A stretch of 64,000 nucleotides of DNA. Origin: Bacteroidales bacterium. Its GTDB lineage: Bacteria; Bacteroidota; Bacteroidia; Bacteroidales; UBA1402. Shown piece by piece: positions 50,900-60,503 of this stretch. Location: NCBI GenBank assembly GCA_028709215.1, contig JAQVXI010000001.1, positions 248,537 to 312,536 of the forward strand. The letters run 5' to 3'. Position 1 is the stretch's first letter. Every line of letters starts with the position of its first letter. A program made the translations under genes and the position numbers. The notes under the pieces are model-generated. The model saw nothing but the letters and a program-made list of their open reading frames with translations, was not told the origin of the DNA and did no database searches.

Positions 50900-52051
50900 A
50901 TGGGCTTTCTTGCTTCTGCGAACATGTTGATTCCCTTTGCGGTAGGATTTGTCTCCTTGCTGTTTCTGCTTTTTGACTTTGCGAGCAGACAATCGTTTCG
51001 AGAGCGAACGTTTGTTGTGCTGTTTCTGTATTTTGTTTGTGTGCTGTTGAATTGGGGTGGAATGATGGTCTATTTTTATGCACCCGAGGTTTTCGTGTGG
51101 ATGAATAGTTTTTGTATGTTGAGTTTCGTATTGGCTCAGATTTTGTTTTATGATTTTGTTTTTCATCTGACTCGGCTTGATACGCGTGCATCCTTTTCCG
51201 GTTATCACTATCTGCTTCCCTTTTTGCTTTTTGGTTTCTTCCTCATTCTCTCCTTGATTACGCCGTACGAAGATCAGATGCAGTCGCTGTTTCATCACGA
51301 GGAGGGCTTCTCTAGCGCGAGCTTTTTTGCACGGGTTTCCAATTCGAAAATGCTGATTCGACTGCTTTTTAGTTTTGTCTATGTCGGACTTTCTCTGAAG
51401 CGATTGATTTCATACAGCAATGAAGTACCGCATTATTCCTCAAATTATGAAAAAAGTTCCTTGAGGTGGGTGAGGATTTATTTATTGCTCTCTATTTTGT
51501 TTATTCCGATTCCGGTAATCGCTCTACTGTTGCGCAGAGAAGAGGCCGTATCTTCGGGCTTCTTATTTGTGCAGGTCTTGGGGCTGGTCTTTCAGTATGC
51601 ATACGTGACATACCATGTGACTCAACGCAATTTTATTCGTTTTGAGACAGTAGGAAGGGATATCGATGTGGAGGATGATTCCTGTATGTGTGAACAATTG
51701 GTTGTTGAACCGTCAGAAGGGAATGGAGCGGAGTCGTTGCTTAAGCAGCGTTTGAATACAGATTGCTTGGAGTCGGTGATTCGAGAGAAGCGGTTGTATC
51801 TAAACTCCGGATTGAAATTATCTGATTTGGCTTACGAACTGCAAACTAATCGAACCTACTTATCTTCTTTTATCAATACGGCCTATCAAATGAATTTCAA
51901 TCGATTCATCAATCGGTTTCGAATGGAAGAATTTCAACGGTTAAAACAGCAGGAGGCCTATTCTCAGACGCCTGATCGCGAATTGGCTGAGATGTCGGGA
52001 TTCGGGAGTTATAAGAATTTTAAACGATACTTGGATTCGAGCGACTTGTAA
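50900..52051 (+). CDS. Membrane-anchored AraC-type HTH regulator (multi-TM N-terminus)
   Basis: About six to seven hydrophobic segments, then LKLSDLAYELQTNRTYLSSFINTAYQMNFNRFINRFRMEEFQRL and ELAEMSGFGSYKNFKRYL HTH. Confidence 0.82.
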   Translation: MGFLASANMLIPFAVGFVSLLFLLFDFASRQSFRERTFVVLFLYFVCVLLNWGGMMVYFYAPEVFVWMNSFCMLSFVLAQILFYDFVFHLTRLDTRASFSGYHYLLPFLLFGFFLILSLITPYEDQMQSLFHHEEGFSSASFFARVSNSKMLIRLLFSFVYVGLSLKRLISYSNEVPHYSSNYEKSSLRWVRIYLLLSILFIPIPVIALLLRREEAVSSGFLFVQVLGLVFQYAYVTYHVTQRNFIRFETVGRDIDVEDDSCMCEQLVVEPSEGNGAESLLKQRLNTDCLESVIREKRLYLNSGLKLSDLAYELQTNRTYLSSFINTAYQMNFNRFINRFRMEEFQRLKQQEAYSQTPDRELAEMSGFGSYKNFKRYLDSSDL

Positions 52052-52100
52052 AGGTGCATGCAATGGTCCATCGCATCAAAAGCCGATGGACCGCACGAGG

Positions 52101-53231
52101 TTATTCGTTGAGTTTGTAGAGTTCGGCTCCTGCCAGCAGGAAGCAGCCCAAACCATAGTCTTCAAAATCCGGCATGCTGTTGTATGTAACAGGTTGCCCG
52201 TCTTTGGGTTCTTTGCCCGTGCCTTGTACGTAGCCTAAAAAACCATTGTCGTGTACTGCTTCTGCAGCCATGGCATTCCATGCTTTCGCGATAATGGGGA
52301 GGTATTCTTTGGCAGGAAGGAGGCCGGTACGAATCCCCCAGGCCATGCCGTAGACAAATAAGGAGGTTCCGGTTGTTTCTTTGCCACCGTAATTGTTTGG
52401 ATCGTGCAGGCTTACGTTCCAGAATCCGTCGGGACGTTGACTGTCCTTAAGCGCTTTGGACATGGCCTTGAAGTCCTTGATGTATTGTTTGCGGTGTGCT
52501 TCGTTCTTGGGCGTCCAGTCCATAAAACGAACCAGCGCTGCATAGACCCAACCGTTGCCCCGTGACCAGTAACAGTCCTCTCCGTTGGGTTCGGTATAGG
52601 GGGGATCAAAGGCTGCATCTCTCCACCATAGACCGTCTTTGGAATTGAATAGGCCATTGCCTCCTTCGATGTTACGGGTATGTTCATACATATCCCAGGC
52701 TTTTTCGAAGTAGCGGCTGTCGTTGTACAGTGTGCCCAATTGTGCAAAAACAGGCATGCCCATTTGGATGGCATCGATCCAGGTCCAATCGTCGTTTTGT
52801 GGCGTATGAACCAACATGTCGAGGTTGATTTTTGCGTTTCGGATTTTTTCCGGATCCGGGCTCATGGTATATAGCGTTACATAGGTTTGAGCAGCACAAT
52901 AATTGTCGGCATTGCGTGTGGTGTTGCCACGATGAAAGCCCCATTGGTGAAAGTTGGCCCAGTCATACGCGTAATCGTAGTAGCGTTCCTGCGGCGAGAT
53001 TTGATGCAAAGCCATCAAGCCTTCGTAGTAGACTGCCCGTGTCCAAATGTGTGATGGGTACAATCTGTTTTTTGCGGGTGTAGGTTTGGTGTAATCCGCA
53101 TATTTTTCCATGAAATAATTATTTGCCTTATTCATGGTTTTTAAAAGATCGCTTTTATTCGGTAATTGCTGCGCATGTACGACTCCGGAAAGAATCAACA
53201 AGGCTAGAAGTGCGAAACGTAGTTTTTTCAT
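52101..53231 (-). CDS. GH105 unsaturated rhamnogalacturonyl hydrolase-like (copy 1)
   Basis: Signal peptide; SHIWTRAVYYEGLMALHQISPQERYYDYAYDWANFHQW, DDWTWIDAIQMGMPVFAQLG, WWRDAAFDPPYTEPNGEDCYWSRGNGWVYAAL. Confidence 0.9.
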   Translation of the reverse strand: MKKLRFALLALLILSGVVHAQQLPNKSDLLKTMNKANNYFMEKYADYTKPTPAKNRLYPSHIWTRAVYYEGLMALHQISPQERYYDYAYDWANFHQWGFHRGNTTRNADNYCAAQTYVTLYTMSPDPEKIRNAKINLDMLVHTPQNDDWTWIDAIQMGMPVFAQLGTLYNDSRYFEKAWDMYEHTRNIEGGNGLFNSKDGLWWRDAAFDPPYTEPNGEDCYWSRGNGWVYAALVRFMDWTPKNEAHRKQYIKDFKAMSKALKDSQRPDGFWNVSLHDPNNYGGKETTGTSLFVYGMAWGIRTGLLPAKEYLPIIAKAWNAMAAEAVHDNGFLGYVQGTGKEPKDGQPVTYNSMPDFEDYGLGCFLLAGAELYKLNE

Positions 53232-53254
53232 TTTGAGTGGAGGGATCAGTCCGT

Positions 53255-53298
53255 AAAAAACGCTTCGCGAAGTCTTTTTGGAGCATTCGCGAAGCGTT
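53255..53298 (-). terminator. Strong Rho-independent terminator between the two GH105 genes
   Basis: 13-bp perfect stem AACGCTTCGCGAA / TTCGCGAAGCGTT with a 14-nt loop; on the minus strand the stem runs into TTTTTT. Confidence 0.8.
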
Positions 53299-53318
53299 GT
53301 ATTGATTGGATTCGTTGT

Positions 53319-54449
53319 TTACAGTTCGAGTTTGTAGAGTTCGGCTCCTGCCAGCAGGAAGCAGCCCAATCCATAGTCTTCAAAGTCCGGCATGCTGTCG
53401 TATGTAACGGGTTGCCCGTCTTTGGGCTCTTTGCCCGTGCCTTGTACGTAGCCTAAAAATCCATTGTCGTGTACCGCTTCTGTAGCCATGGCATTCCATG
53501 CTTTCACGATAACGGGGAGGTATTCTTTGGCTGGAAGGAGACCGGTACGAATGCCCCAGGCCATGCCGTAGACAAATAAGGAGGTTCCGGTTGTTTCTTT
53601 GCCACCGAAATTGTTTGGATCATGCAAACTGACGTTCCAGAATCCGTCGGGACGTTGACTGTCCTTAAGCGCTTTGGACATGGCCTTGAAGTCCTTGATG
53701 TATTGTTTGCGGTGTGCTTCGTTTTTGGGTGTCCAGTCCATAAAACGCACCAGCGCTGCATAGACCCATCCGTTGCCACGTGACCAGTAACAGTCTTCGC
53801 CGTTGGGTTCGGTGTAGGGGGGATCGAAATCGGCATCTCTCCACCAAAGACCGTCTTTGGGGTTATACATTCCGTTGCCTCCTTCGATGTTGCGGGTATG
53901 TTCATACATATCCCAGGCTTTTTCGAAGTAGCGGCTGTCGTTGTACAGTGTGCCCAATTGTGCAAAAACAGGCATGCCCATTTGGATGGCATCGATCCAG
54001 GTCCAATCGTCGTTTTGTGGCGTATGAACCAACATATCGAGGTTGATTTTTGCGTTTCGGATTTTTTCGGGATCCGGACTCATATTGTATAAATCGATGT
54101 AGATTTGAGAGGCACAATAATTGTCTGCGTTGCGTGTGGTATTGCCACCGCGAAAACCCCATTGGTGAAAGTTTGCCCAGTCATACGCATAATCGTAGTA
54201 GCGTTCCTGAGGCGAAATTTGATGCAAGGCCATCAAGCCTTCGTAGTAGACCGCGCGTGTCCAGATGTTGGATGGGCGAGTGGTTCCACGTACATGGCTG
54301 GTGGCGGTATAATCGGCGTATTTCTTCATGAAATAGTCGTTGGCCTTAACCATGGTCTTCAGGATTTCCTTACGGTCGGGAAGTTCTTGTGCTTGAACGG
54401 ACAAGCCAATGAACGAAGCGATCAGTAAACAAAAAATGGTTCTTTTCAT
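53319..54449 (-). CDS. GH105 unsaturated rhamnogalacturonyl hydrolase-like (copy 2)
   Basis: Same motifs as copy 1; near-identical across most of the length, divergent in the first ~65 residues. Confidence 0.9.
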   Translation of the reverse strand: MKRTIFCLLIASFIGLSVQAQELPDRKEILKTMVKANDYFMKKYADYTATSHVRGTTRPSNIWTRAVYYEGLMALHQISPQERYYDYAYDWANFHQWGFRGGNTTRNADNYCASQIYIDLYNMSPDPEKIRNAKINLDMLVHTPQNDDWTWIDAIQMGMPVFAQLGTLYNDSRYFEKAWDMYEHTRNIEGGNGMYNPKDGLWWRDADFDPPYTEPNGEDCYWSRGNGWVYAALVRFMDWTPKNEAHRKQYIKDFKAMSKALKDSQRPDGFWNVSLHDPNNFGGKETTGTSLFVYGMAWGIRTGLLPAKEYLPVIVKAWNAMATEAVHDNGFLGYVQGTGKEPKDGQPVTYDSMPDFEDYGLGCFLLAGAELYKLEL

Positions 54450-54546
54450 ATAAGGATTAAGTTTGACGTTACCTTACAAAGATAGCGTTATTTTGAATTT
54501 TTACCGCATCTTATTGTAGCACAGATTGCCGATTATTGAGAAATAA

Positions 54547-55821
54547 TCATTCGTAACGCTTCTTCCAAAGCCTTTTAAGAAATTCTTTTAACTTATTTTC
54601 AGTGTTGTTGTTTTGAGGTGTCCATAATTTCTTTCCCGTTATGGGGTCGGGCAGAAATTGCTGTTCAACAAAGTTGCCCTCGTAGTCGTGTGCGTATTTA
54701 TAATCTTTGCCATAATTCAGTGACTGCATGAGTTTGGTCGGTGCGTTGCGTAAGTGCAGCGGCACCGGTAAATTTCCGGTTTTTTCAATGAGCTGTAAGG
54801 CATTCCCGATGGCTTGGTATGCTGAATTGCTTTTGGCGCTGGATGCAAGGTAAAGGGTGGTTTCAGCCAAAGCGATTCTTGATTCCGGCCAACCGATCTT
54901 GTGAACCGTGTCGAAACAGGCGTTTGCGAGTAGTAGTGCATTCGGATTGGCAAGTCCGATGTCTTCGGCGGCAGAGATGAGCAGTCGTCGTGCGATAAAT
55001 TTTGGATCTTCTCCTCCGGCGACCATTCGTCCGAGCCAATAAACGGCAGCATCCGGATCGCTGCCTCGAATGGATTTGATAAACGCCGATGCAATGTCGT
55101 AATGCATGGAGCCGTCTTTGTCATAAGCCATGGGGTTTGCTTGTAGACTGGATGTGACAATCTCATCGTTGATGACGATGGTTTCGTCTGCTTGAAAGGT
55201 GTTGGCTACAAGTTCCAAGGTATTCAATAATTTTCGGGCATCTCCACCGGCATATTGGAACAAACGTTTGCGCTCATCGATTCGGATATCGCGTTGGGAT
55301 AGTTCCTTATCCGTTTTTATGGCTCGATGCAACAATTCATCCAAGTCTTCTTTGGTCAACGACTCCAGCACATAAACCTGACAGCGGGAGAGTAGCGGGC
55401 TAATCACTTCGAACGACGGATTTTCGGTTGTGGCACCGATGAGTATAAAAACACCGTTTTCAACGGCTCCCAATAGGGAGTCTTGTTGTGATTTGCTGAA
55501 TCGATGAATTTCATCGATGAATAAAATGGGTGTTTTGATTCGAAAAAGGGGATTGTTTTGAGCCCGTTCAATCACTTCACGCACATCTTTTACGCCTGAG
55601 TTGACGGCACTCAGCGTATAAAACGCACGATCCAGTTGTTGAGCGATGATTCCGGCCAGTGTCGTTTTTCCAACTCCCGGAGGGCCCCAAAGGATAAAGG
55701 AAGATAAATTACCGGATGCAATCATTTTACGTAAAACTGCATTTGGACCGACCAAATGCTTTTGTCCTATGTATTCGTCCAGGTTACGAGGTCTAAGTCT
55801 TTCGGCTAATGGCTTTGACAT
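54547..55821 (-). CDS. rarA: Replication-associated recombination protein A (MgsA/WRNIP1 family AAA ATPase)
   Basis: MSKPLAERLRPRNLDEYIGQKHLVGPNAVLRKMI, FILWGPPGVGKTTLA, FIDEIHRFSKSQQD; start at 55821. Confidence 0.95.
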   Translation of the reverse strand: MSKPLAERLRPRNLDEYIGQKHLVGPNAVLRKMIASGNLSSFILWGPPGVGKTTLAGIIAQQLDRAFYTLSAVNSGVKDVREVIERAQNNPLFRIKTPILFIDEIHRFSKSQQDSLLGAVENGVFILIGATTENPSFEVISPLLSRCQVYVLESLTKEDLDELLHRAIKTDKELSQRDIRIDERKRLFQYAGGDARKLLNTLELVANTFQADETIVINDEIVTSSLQANPMAYDKDGSMHYDIASAFIKSIRGSDPDAAVYWLGRMVAGGEDPKFIARRLLISAAEDIGLANPNALLLANACFDTVHKIGWPESRIALAETTLYLASSAKSNSAYQAIGNALQLIEKTGNLPVPLHLRNAPTKLMQSLNYGKDYKYAHDYEGNFVEQQFLPDPITGKKLWTPQNNNTENKLKEFLKRLWKKRYE

Positions 55822-55983
55822 GATGTTTGAATTTTGGGGCAAAAAAAATGAATTTGTAACTTTTCAAAAGCCCTTTCCTGCAAATGTACACCAAAAAAAA
55901 GATGCTTTTTGCGTGTGATCGAAATTAATTTTGTAATTTCGCGGCGTTTTCCAACACCATTCATTATACCAACTTTCACTTCT

Positions 55984-57054
55984 ATGAAGAAATACAATTT
56001 TTACGCTGGGCCATCCATTCTCAGCGAATACACCATTGAAAAAACGGCGGAAGCTGTCAAAGATTTTGCAGGAACCGGTTTGTCGTTGCTTGAAGTTTCA
56101 CACAGAAGCAAAGAATTTGTTGCTGTTTGTGATCAGGCGCGTGATTTGGTTAAGGATCTGCTGCATGTTCCCGATACCCATGAGGTCGTTTTTCTGGGTG
56201 GTGGTGCCAGTCTGCAGTTTTGCATGGCTCCATACAATTTCTTAGGTACAAAAGCCGCTTATTTGGATTCCGGAACGTGGGCATCCAATGCCATCAAGGA
56301 AGCAAAGTGTTTTGGTGAAGCGCTCGTTGTTGGTTCAAGCAAATCTGAAAATTATTCTTGTTTACCCAAAGGCTACGAAGTCCCTTCGGATGTGGATTTC
56401 TTCTATTATTGTACCAATAATACGATATTTGGTACGCAATTGCACGAAGACTTGCATGTGGGTGTTCCTACCATTGCTGATATGTCTTCTGACATCTTTT
56501 CTCGACCCATTGATTTTTCTGATTATATTCTGTTGTTTGCCGGAGCACAAAAAAATCTGGCACCCGCGGGCGTAACCTTGATCATTGTTCGCAAGGATGC
56601 CTTGGGCAAATTGGATCGTTGCATTCCAACCATGTTGGATTACAGTACGCATGTGAAAAAAGAATCCATGTTTAATACGCCTCCTGTATTGCCCATTTTC
56701 TCTGCGTTGAAAACATTGGAATACTATAAGTCACTGGGGGGTGTTGAAGCGATTCAAGAACTGAATCAGCAAAAAGCACAACTTTTGTATAATGAAATTG
56801 ACTCCAATCCATTCTTTAAGGGAACCGTTACGTGCAAAGACGATCGTTCAGTCATGAATGTTTGTTTTGTAATGAACGACGGGAAGGAAGCGCTGGAATC
56901 CGAATTTAATAGCTTTGCAGCTTCCAGAGGAATGGTAGGGATTAAAGGCCATCGCTCGGTGGGTGGTTTCCGCGCTTCAATTTACAACGCCATGACGCTG
57001 GAAGGTGTGCAGGCATTGGTCGATTGCATGAAGGAATTTGCACAAACACATTAA
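55984..57054 (+). CDS. serC: Phosphoserine aminotransferase
   Basis: MKKYNFYAGPSILSEYTIEKTAEAV, GGASLQFCMAPYNF, AGAQKNLAPAGVTLIIVRKD, GHRSVGGFRASIYNAM. Confidence 0.96.
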   Translation: MKKYNFYAGPSILSEYTIEKTAEAVKDFAGTGLSLLEVSHRSKEFVAVCDQARDLVKDLLHVPDTHEVVFLGGGASLQFCMAPYNFLGTKAAYLDSGTWASNAIKEAKCFGEALVVGSSKSENYSCLPKGYEVPSDVDFFYYCTNNTIFGTQLHEDLHVGVPTIADMSSDIFSRPIDFSDYILLFAGAQKNLAPAGVTLIIVRKDALGKLDRCIPTMLDYSTHVKKESMFNTPPVLPIFSALKTLEYYKSLGGVEAIQELNQQKAQLLYNEIDSNPFFKGTVTCKDDRSVMNVCFVMNDGKEALESEFNSFAASRGMVGIKGHRSVGGFRASIYNAMTLEGVQALVDCMKEFAQTH

Positions 57055-57066
57055 CGTGATAAAAAA

Positions 57067-57984
57067 ATGAAAGTATTAGTAGCAACAGACAAGCCTTTTG
57101 CAAAGGTTGCGGTCGATGGAATTCGGTCGGTCGTCGAGCAGGCGGGAATGGAATTGGCCTTACTCGAAAAGTATACGGACAAAAAACAATTGTTGGAGGC
57201 TGTCTCGGATGCAGATGCCATAATTGTACGTAGCGACATCATTGATGCAGAAGTCTTTGCCGCTTCAAGCAAGCTCAAAATCGTTGTCCGTGCCGGAGCT
57301 GGTTTTGATAACATTCAGTTGGATGCTGCTACCAAGGCAAACGTCTGTGTGATGAATACACCGGGTCAAAATGCGAATGCAGTTGCGGAACTTGCCATCG
57401 GTCTGATGATTTATGCTGTCCGCAATCATTTTAACGGGACCTCCGGAACGGAACTGAGAGGCAAAAAGTTGGGTATTCATGCCTGTGGCAATGTTGGGCG
57501 CAATGTGGCTCGTTTGGCGCAAGGATTTGGTATGACGACCTATGCCTACGACGCCTTTTGCGATGCAGAGTCCATTCAAGGCTGGGGCATTATCCCGGTT
57601 GCCTCTGCCGAGGAGTTATACAAAACCTGTGATGTGATTTCGTTGCACATTCCGGCTACAGCGGAAACCAAAAATTCAATCAATGCAGCTTTGGTTGGCC
57701 TGATGCCAAAGGGGGGTGTTTTAGTCAATACAGCCCGTAAAGAGGTGATCGACGAAGTGAGTTTGATCAACCTGATGGATGATCGCAGAGACTTGCGCTA
57801 CATGACGGATATCATGCCTGCAGCGCATGCGACGTTTGTGGCCAAATTTCCGGAGCGCTATTTTGCCACACCCAAAAAGATGGGTGCTCAGACGGCAGAA
57901 GCCAATATCAATGCAGGAATTGCTGCTGCGAAACAAATTGTGGATTTTTTACAAACGGGAAACGATTGTTTCCGAGTCAATTGA
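57067..57984 (+). CDS. serA: D-3-phosphoglycerate dehydrogenase
   Basis: VVRAGAGFDNIQLDAATKANVCVMNTPGQNANAVAELAIGLM, GKKLGIHACGNVGRNVARLAQGFGM; follows serC. Confidence 0.92.
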   Translation: MKVLVATDKPFAKVAVDGIRSVVEQAGMELALLEKYTDKKQLLEAVSDADAIIVRSDIIDAEVFAASSKLKIVVRAGAGFDNIQLDAATKANVCVMNTPGQNANAVAELAIGLMIYAVRNHFNGTSGTELRGKKLGIHACGNVGRNVARLAQGFGMTTYAYDAFCDAESIQGWGIIPVASAEELYKTCDVISLHIPATAETKNSINAALVGLMPKGGVLVNTARKEVIDEVSLINLMDDRRDLRYMTDIMPAAHATFVAKFPERYFATPKKMGAQTAEANINAGIAAAKQIVDFLQTGNDCFRVN

Positions 57985-57987
57985 TTT

Positions 57988-59235
57988 ATGGCAGTAGTTC
58001 GACCCTTTAAAGGCTTGCGTCCACCCGTTCAATGGGTGGAGCAGGTTGCTTCACGTCCCTATGATGTGCTGAATTCAGAAGAAGCGAGAGCCGAAGCAGC
58101 CGGAAATGAGAAATCCTTGTATCACATCATCAAGCCGGAAATTGATTTTCCGGTTGGAACCGATGAGCACGAACCCGCTGTTTATCATAAAGCATTTGAG
58201 AACTTTCAGGCTTTTCAGGAAAAAGGATGGTTGGTTCAGGATGCACAACCGTGTTACTACATCTATGCGCAAACGATGAACGGTCGTACTCAGTACGGGT
58301 TGGTTGTCTGTGCCAGTGTAGAAGATTATCTTCAAGGTCGGATTAAAAAGCACGAATTGACCCGAAGGGACAAGGAAGAAGATCGCATGAAACACGTGCG
58401 TGTAAACAATGCAAACATTGAACCGGTCTTTTTTGCCTATCCGGCAAACGCGCAATTGGATGCGTTGGTCGCCACTTATACTTGCAATAAGCCCTTATAT
58501 GATTTTGTAGCACCCGATGGATTTGGTCATCATTTTTGGATGATTAACGATGCAAATGACATCGATAGAATTACATCTATTTTTGCGGAGATGCCTTCCA
58601 TGTATATTGCAGACGGTCATCACCGCTCGGCAGCAGCGGCCCTGGTAGGCGCAGAAAAGGCGCAACAGAACCCCAATCACAAGGGGGACGAAGCGTACAA
58701 CTTTTTCATGGCGGTATGCTTCCCGGACAATCAATTGACCATCATTGACTACAATCGAGTGGTGAAGGATTTGAATGGATTGACAGCTGAGGCTTTTTTG
58801 GCTGCCCTGGAGACTTCGTTTGTCGTTGAAGAAAAAGGAACCGATGCGCATCGACCCAATCAATTGCATAATTTTGGTTTGTATTTGGAAGGTCGTTGGT
58901 ATAGCCTGACAGCAAAACCGGGAACCTACGATGACAACGATCCCATTGCCGTGTTGGATGTAACCATCTCCTCCAAGTATATATTGGATGATCTGTTGGG
59001 TATCAAAGATTTAAGATCGGATAAACGCATTGATTTTGTGGGCGGTATCCGTGGTTTGAGTGAATTGTCCCAACGCGTCGATTCGGGAGAAATGAAGGTC
59101 GCTTTGGCACTTTATCCGGTATCGATGGACCAATTGATTGCAATTGCAGATAGTGGTAACATTATGCCACCCAAAACAACTTGGTTTGAACCCAAACTTC
59201 GATCGGGTTTGGTTGTACACAAGTTGGATGATTAA
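57988..59235 (+). CDS. DUF1015 family protein
   Basis: VVRPFKGLRPPVQWVEQVASRPYDVLNSEEAR, YIADGHHRSAAA; position after serA typical in Bacteroidales. Confidence 0.9.
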   Translation: MAVVRPFKGLRPPVQWVEQVASRPYDVLNSEEARAEAAGNEKSLYHIIKPEIDFPVGTDEHEPAVYHKAFENFQAFQEKGWLVQDAQPCYYIYAQTMNGRTQYGLVVCASVEDYLQGRIKKHELTRRDKEEDRMKHVRVNNANIEPVFFAYPANAQLDALVATYTCNKPLYDFVAPDGFGHHFWMINDANDIDRITSIFAEMPSMYIADGHHRSAAAALVGAEKAQQNPNHKGDEAYNFFMAVCFPDNQLTIIDYNRVVKDLNGLTAEAFLAALETSFVVEEKGTDAHRPNQLHNFGLYLEGRWYSLTAKPGTYDDNDPIAVLDVTISSKYILDDLLGIKDLRSDKRIDFVGGIRGLSELSQRVDSGEMKVALALYPVSMDQLIAIADSGNIMPPKTTWFEPKLRSGLVVHKLDD

Positions 59236-59237
59236 TC

Positions 59238-59271
59238 AAAAAAAAAGCGACCCAATCCGGTCGCTTTTTTT
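59238..59271. terminator. Bidirectional Rho-independent terminator
   Basis: AAAAAAAAAGCGACC-CAATCC-GGTCGCTTTTTTT between convergent DUF1015 and dps-like genes. Confidence 0.85.
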
Positions 59272-59280
59272 ATCGTGTGC

Positions 59281-59748
59281 TTAGCTTGCATAGGCAACCA
59301 GCATCCAAACCGTTTTTTCTTGTTGAGCAATGTAATCACTCATGAGTGCTACGGTTCCTTCGTCTTCTGAATCGGAGGCGGCTTTAAGAAGGCTTCTTTC
59401 CTGTGCAATCAAAACCTTGTAGGTCTCAAGAACCGATTGTAGCGCAGCAGCACCGTCCGTCACTTGGTGAACTTCTTTGACGTTGGATGCAGAGGCGTAT
59501 GTGCTGAGTCTGTTTTCAGGAGAGCCCCCAAGCGTTAGGATGCGTTCTGCAATTTCATCCACCTTCACCGCTGCATCGTTATACATGGATTCGAATTTTT
59601 CGTGCAATACAAAGAAACTTTTTCCTTTGATGTTCCAATGAAAACCTCTTAAGTTGGCGTAGTGTACTTGAAAATCGGCCAATAGTTGACTCAAACCGTT
59701 AACGACTTCGTTGGAAGGTTTTATTCCGATGTAATCTGTTGTTTTCAT
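59281..59748 (-). CDS. Dps/ferritin-like DNA-protection protein
   Basis: LSQLLADFQVHYANLRGFHWNIKGKSFFVLHEKFESMYNDAAVKVDEIAERILTLGG is a Dps ferroxidase-site signature. Confidence 0.92.
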   Translation of the reverse strand: MKTTDYIGIKPSNEVVNGLSQLLADFQVHYANLRGFHWNIKGKSFFVLHEKFESMYNDAAVKVDEIAERILTLGGSPENRLSTYASASNVKEVHQVTDGAAALQSVLETYKVLIAQERSLLKAASDSEDEGTVALMSDYIAQQEKTVWMLVAYAS

Positions 59749-59860
59749 ATGTGTTTTATTGTTTGTGGTTATTTCTCTATCTTTATATCACAAAGATCGT
59801 CTGTGTAAACGCATAAATCAAATCGATTACATATATGTATTAATAGAATAGATCTATATA

Positions 59861-60457
59861 ATGGATGTATATCATACGATATCCGATGTGAGTGAGGGAT
59901 TGATCAAGGAAAAGGGAAGTAAGTTTCTCTCTTTTGCGTATCCGGTTCGGGATTTGGAAGCGATCAAAGACATTCTTGAGCATACCCGTAAACAGTATCA
60001 CGATGCACGACATGTTTGTTATGCGTATCGATTGGGCCCTTTGGGCGAGGATTTTCGTTCCAGTGACGATGGGGAGCCTTCCGGTACGGCCGGACGTCCC
60101 ATTTTGGGGCAGCTTCGCTCCGTGGATGTGACCGATGTGCTGGTGGTTGTGGTTCGTTATTTTGGTGGTACGTTGCTGGGTACTGGTGGTCTGATTCAAG
60201 CCTACAAGGACGCCGCCCGTGAGGCGCTGGATGCCGCTGTAATCCTGGAGAAAACAGTGGATGAGGAGTTTGTAGTACACTTTGATTTTGAACATTTGAA
60301 TGCCGTGATGCGATTGATTAAATTGTGGGAAGCGCGCATTGTCACTGAATCCTACAATACAGCCTGCTCCATGCGTCTTTCGATTCGAAAAGCCCATCTG
60401 GATGGATTCAAAGAAGCCATACAAAAAATCGACTTCACATGTCGATTGGAAGATTGA
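59861..60457 (+). CDS. YigZ/IMPACT family protein
   Basis: KGSKFLSFAYPVRDLEAIKDIL, DDGEPSGTAGRPILGQL, VVVVRYFGGTLLGTGGLIQAYKDAAREAL. Confidence 0.93.
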   Translation: MDVYHTISDVSEGLIKEKGSKFLSFAYPVRDLEAIKDILEHTRKQYHDARHVCYAYRLGPLGEDFRSSDDGEPSGTAGRPILGQLRSVDVTDVLVVVVRYFGGTLLGTGGLIQAYKDAAREALDAAVILEKTVDEEFVVHFDFEHLNAVMRLIKLWEARIVTESYNTACSMRLSIRKAHLDGFKEAIQKIDFTCRLED

Positions 60458-60483
60458 CAATCCTTGTGCTTTTTCTATCTTTG
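60454..60483 (+). promoter_or_regulatory. Putative promoter for the Yip1-smpB operon
   Basis: TTG-N19-TATCTTTG; ATG at 60504. Confidence 0.55.
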
Positions 60484-60503
60484 TAGGCTGATATCAAATC
60501 GCT

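Noticed and set aside
50621-51298. 225-aa minus-strand ORF across the GH51-CE12 end and AraC start
   Set aside because: Lys/Gln-rich antisense translation crossing a terminator and two sense genes; not credible as coding.
52000-52051. Apparent truncation of the AraC-type HTH C-terminus (ends ...GFGSYKNFKRYLDSSDL)
   Set aside because: Many Bacteroidales membrane AraC-like proteins appear to end shortly after a similar G-F-x-S-Y-x-x-[FY] segment; I do not treat it as a frameshift without alignment.
53259-53298. AACGCTTCGCGAA/TTCGCGAAGCGTT inverted repeat as a regulator operator or IS end
   Set aside because: It is followed by a T-tract in the sense of the upstream GH105 gene and has no transposase or target-site duplication nearby; the terminator interpretation is simpler.
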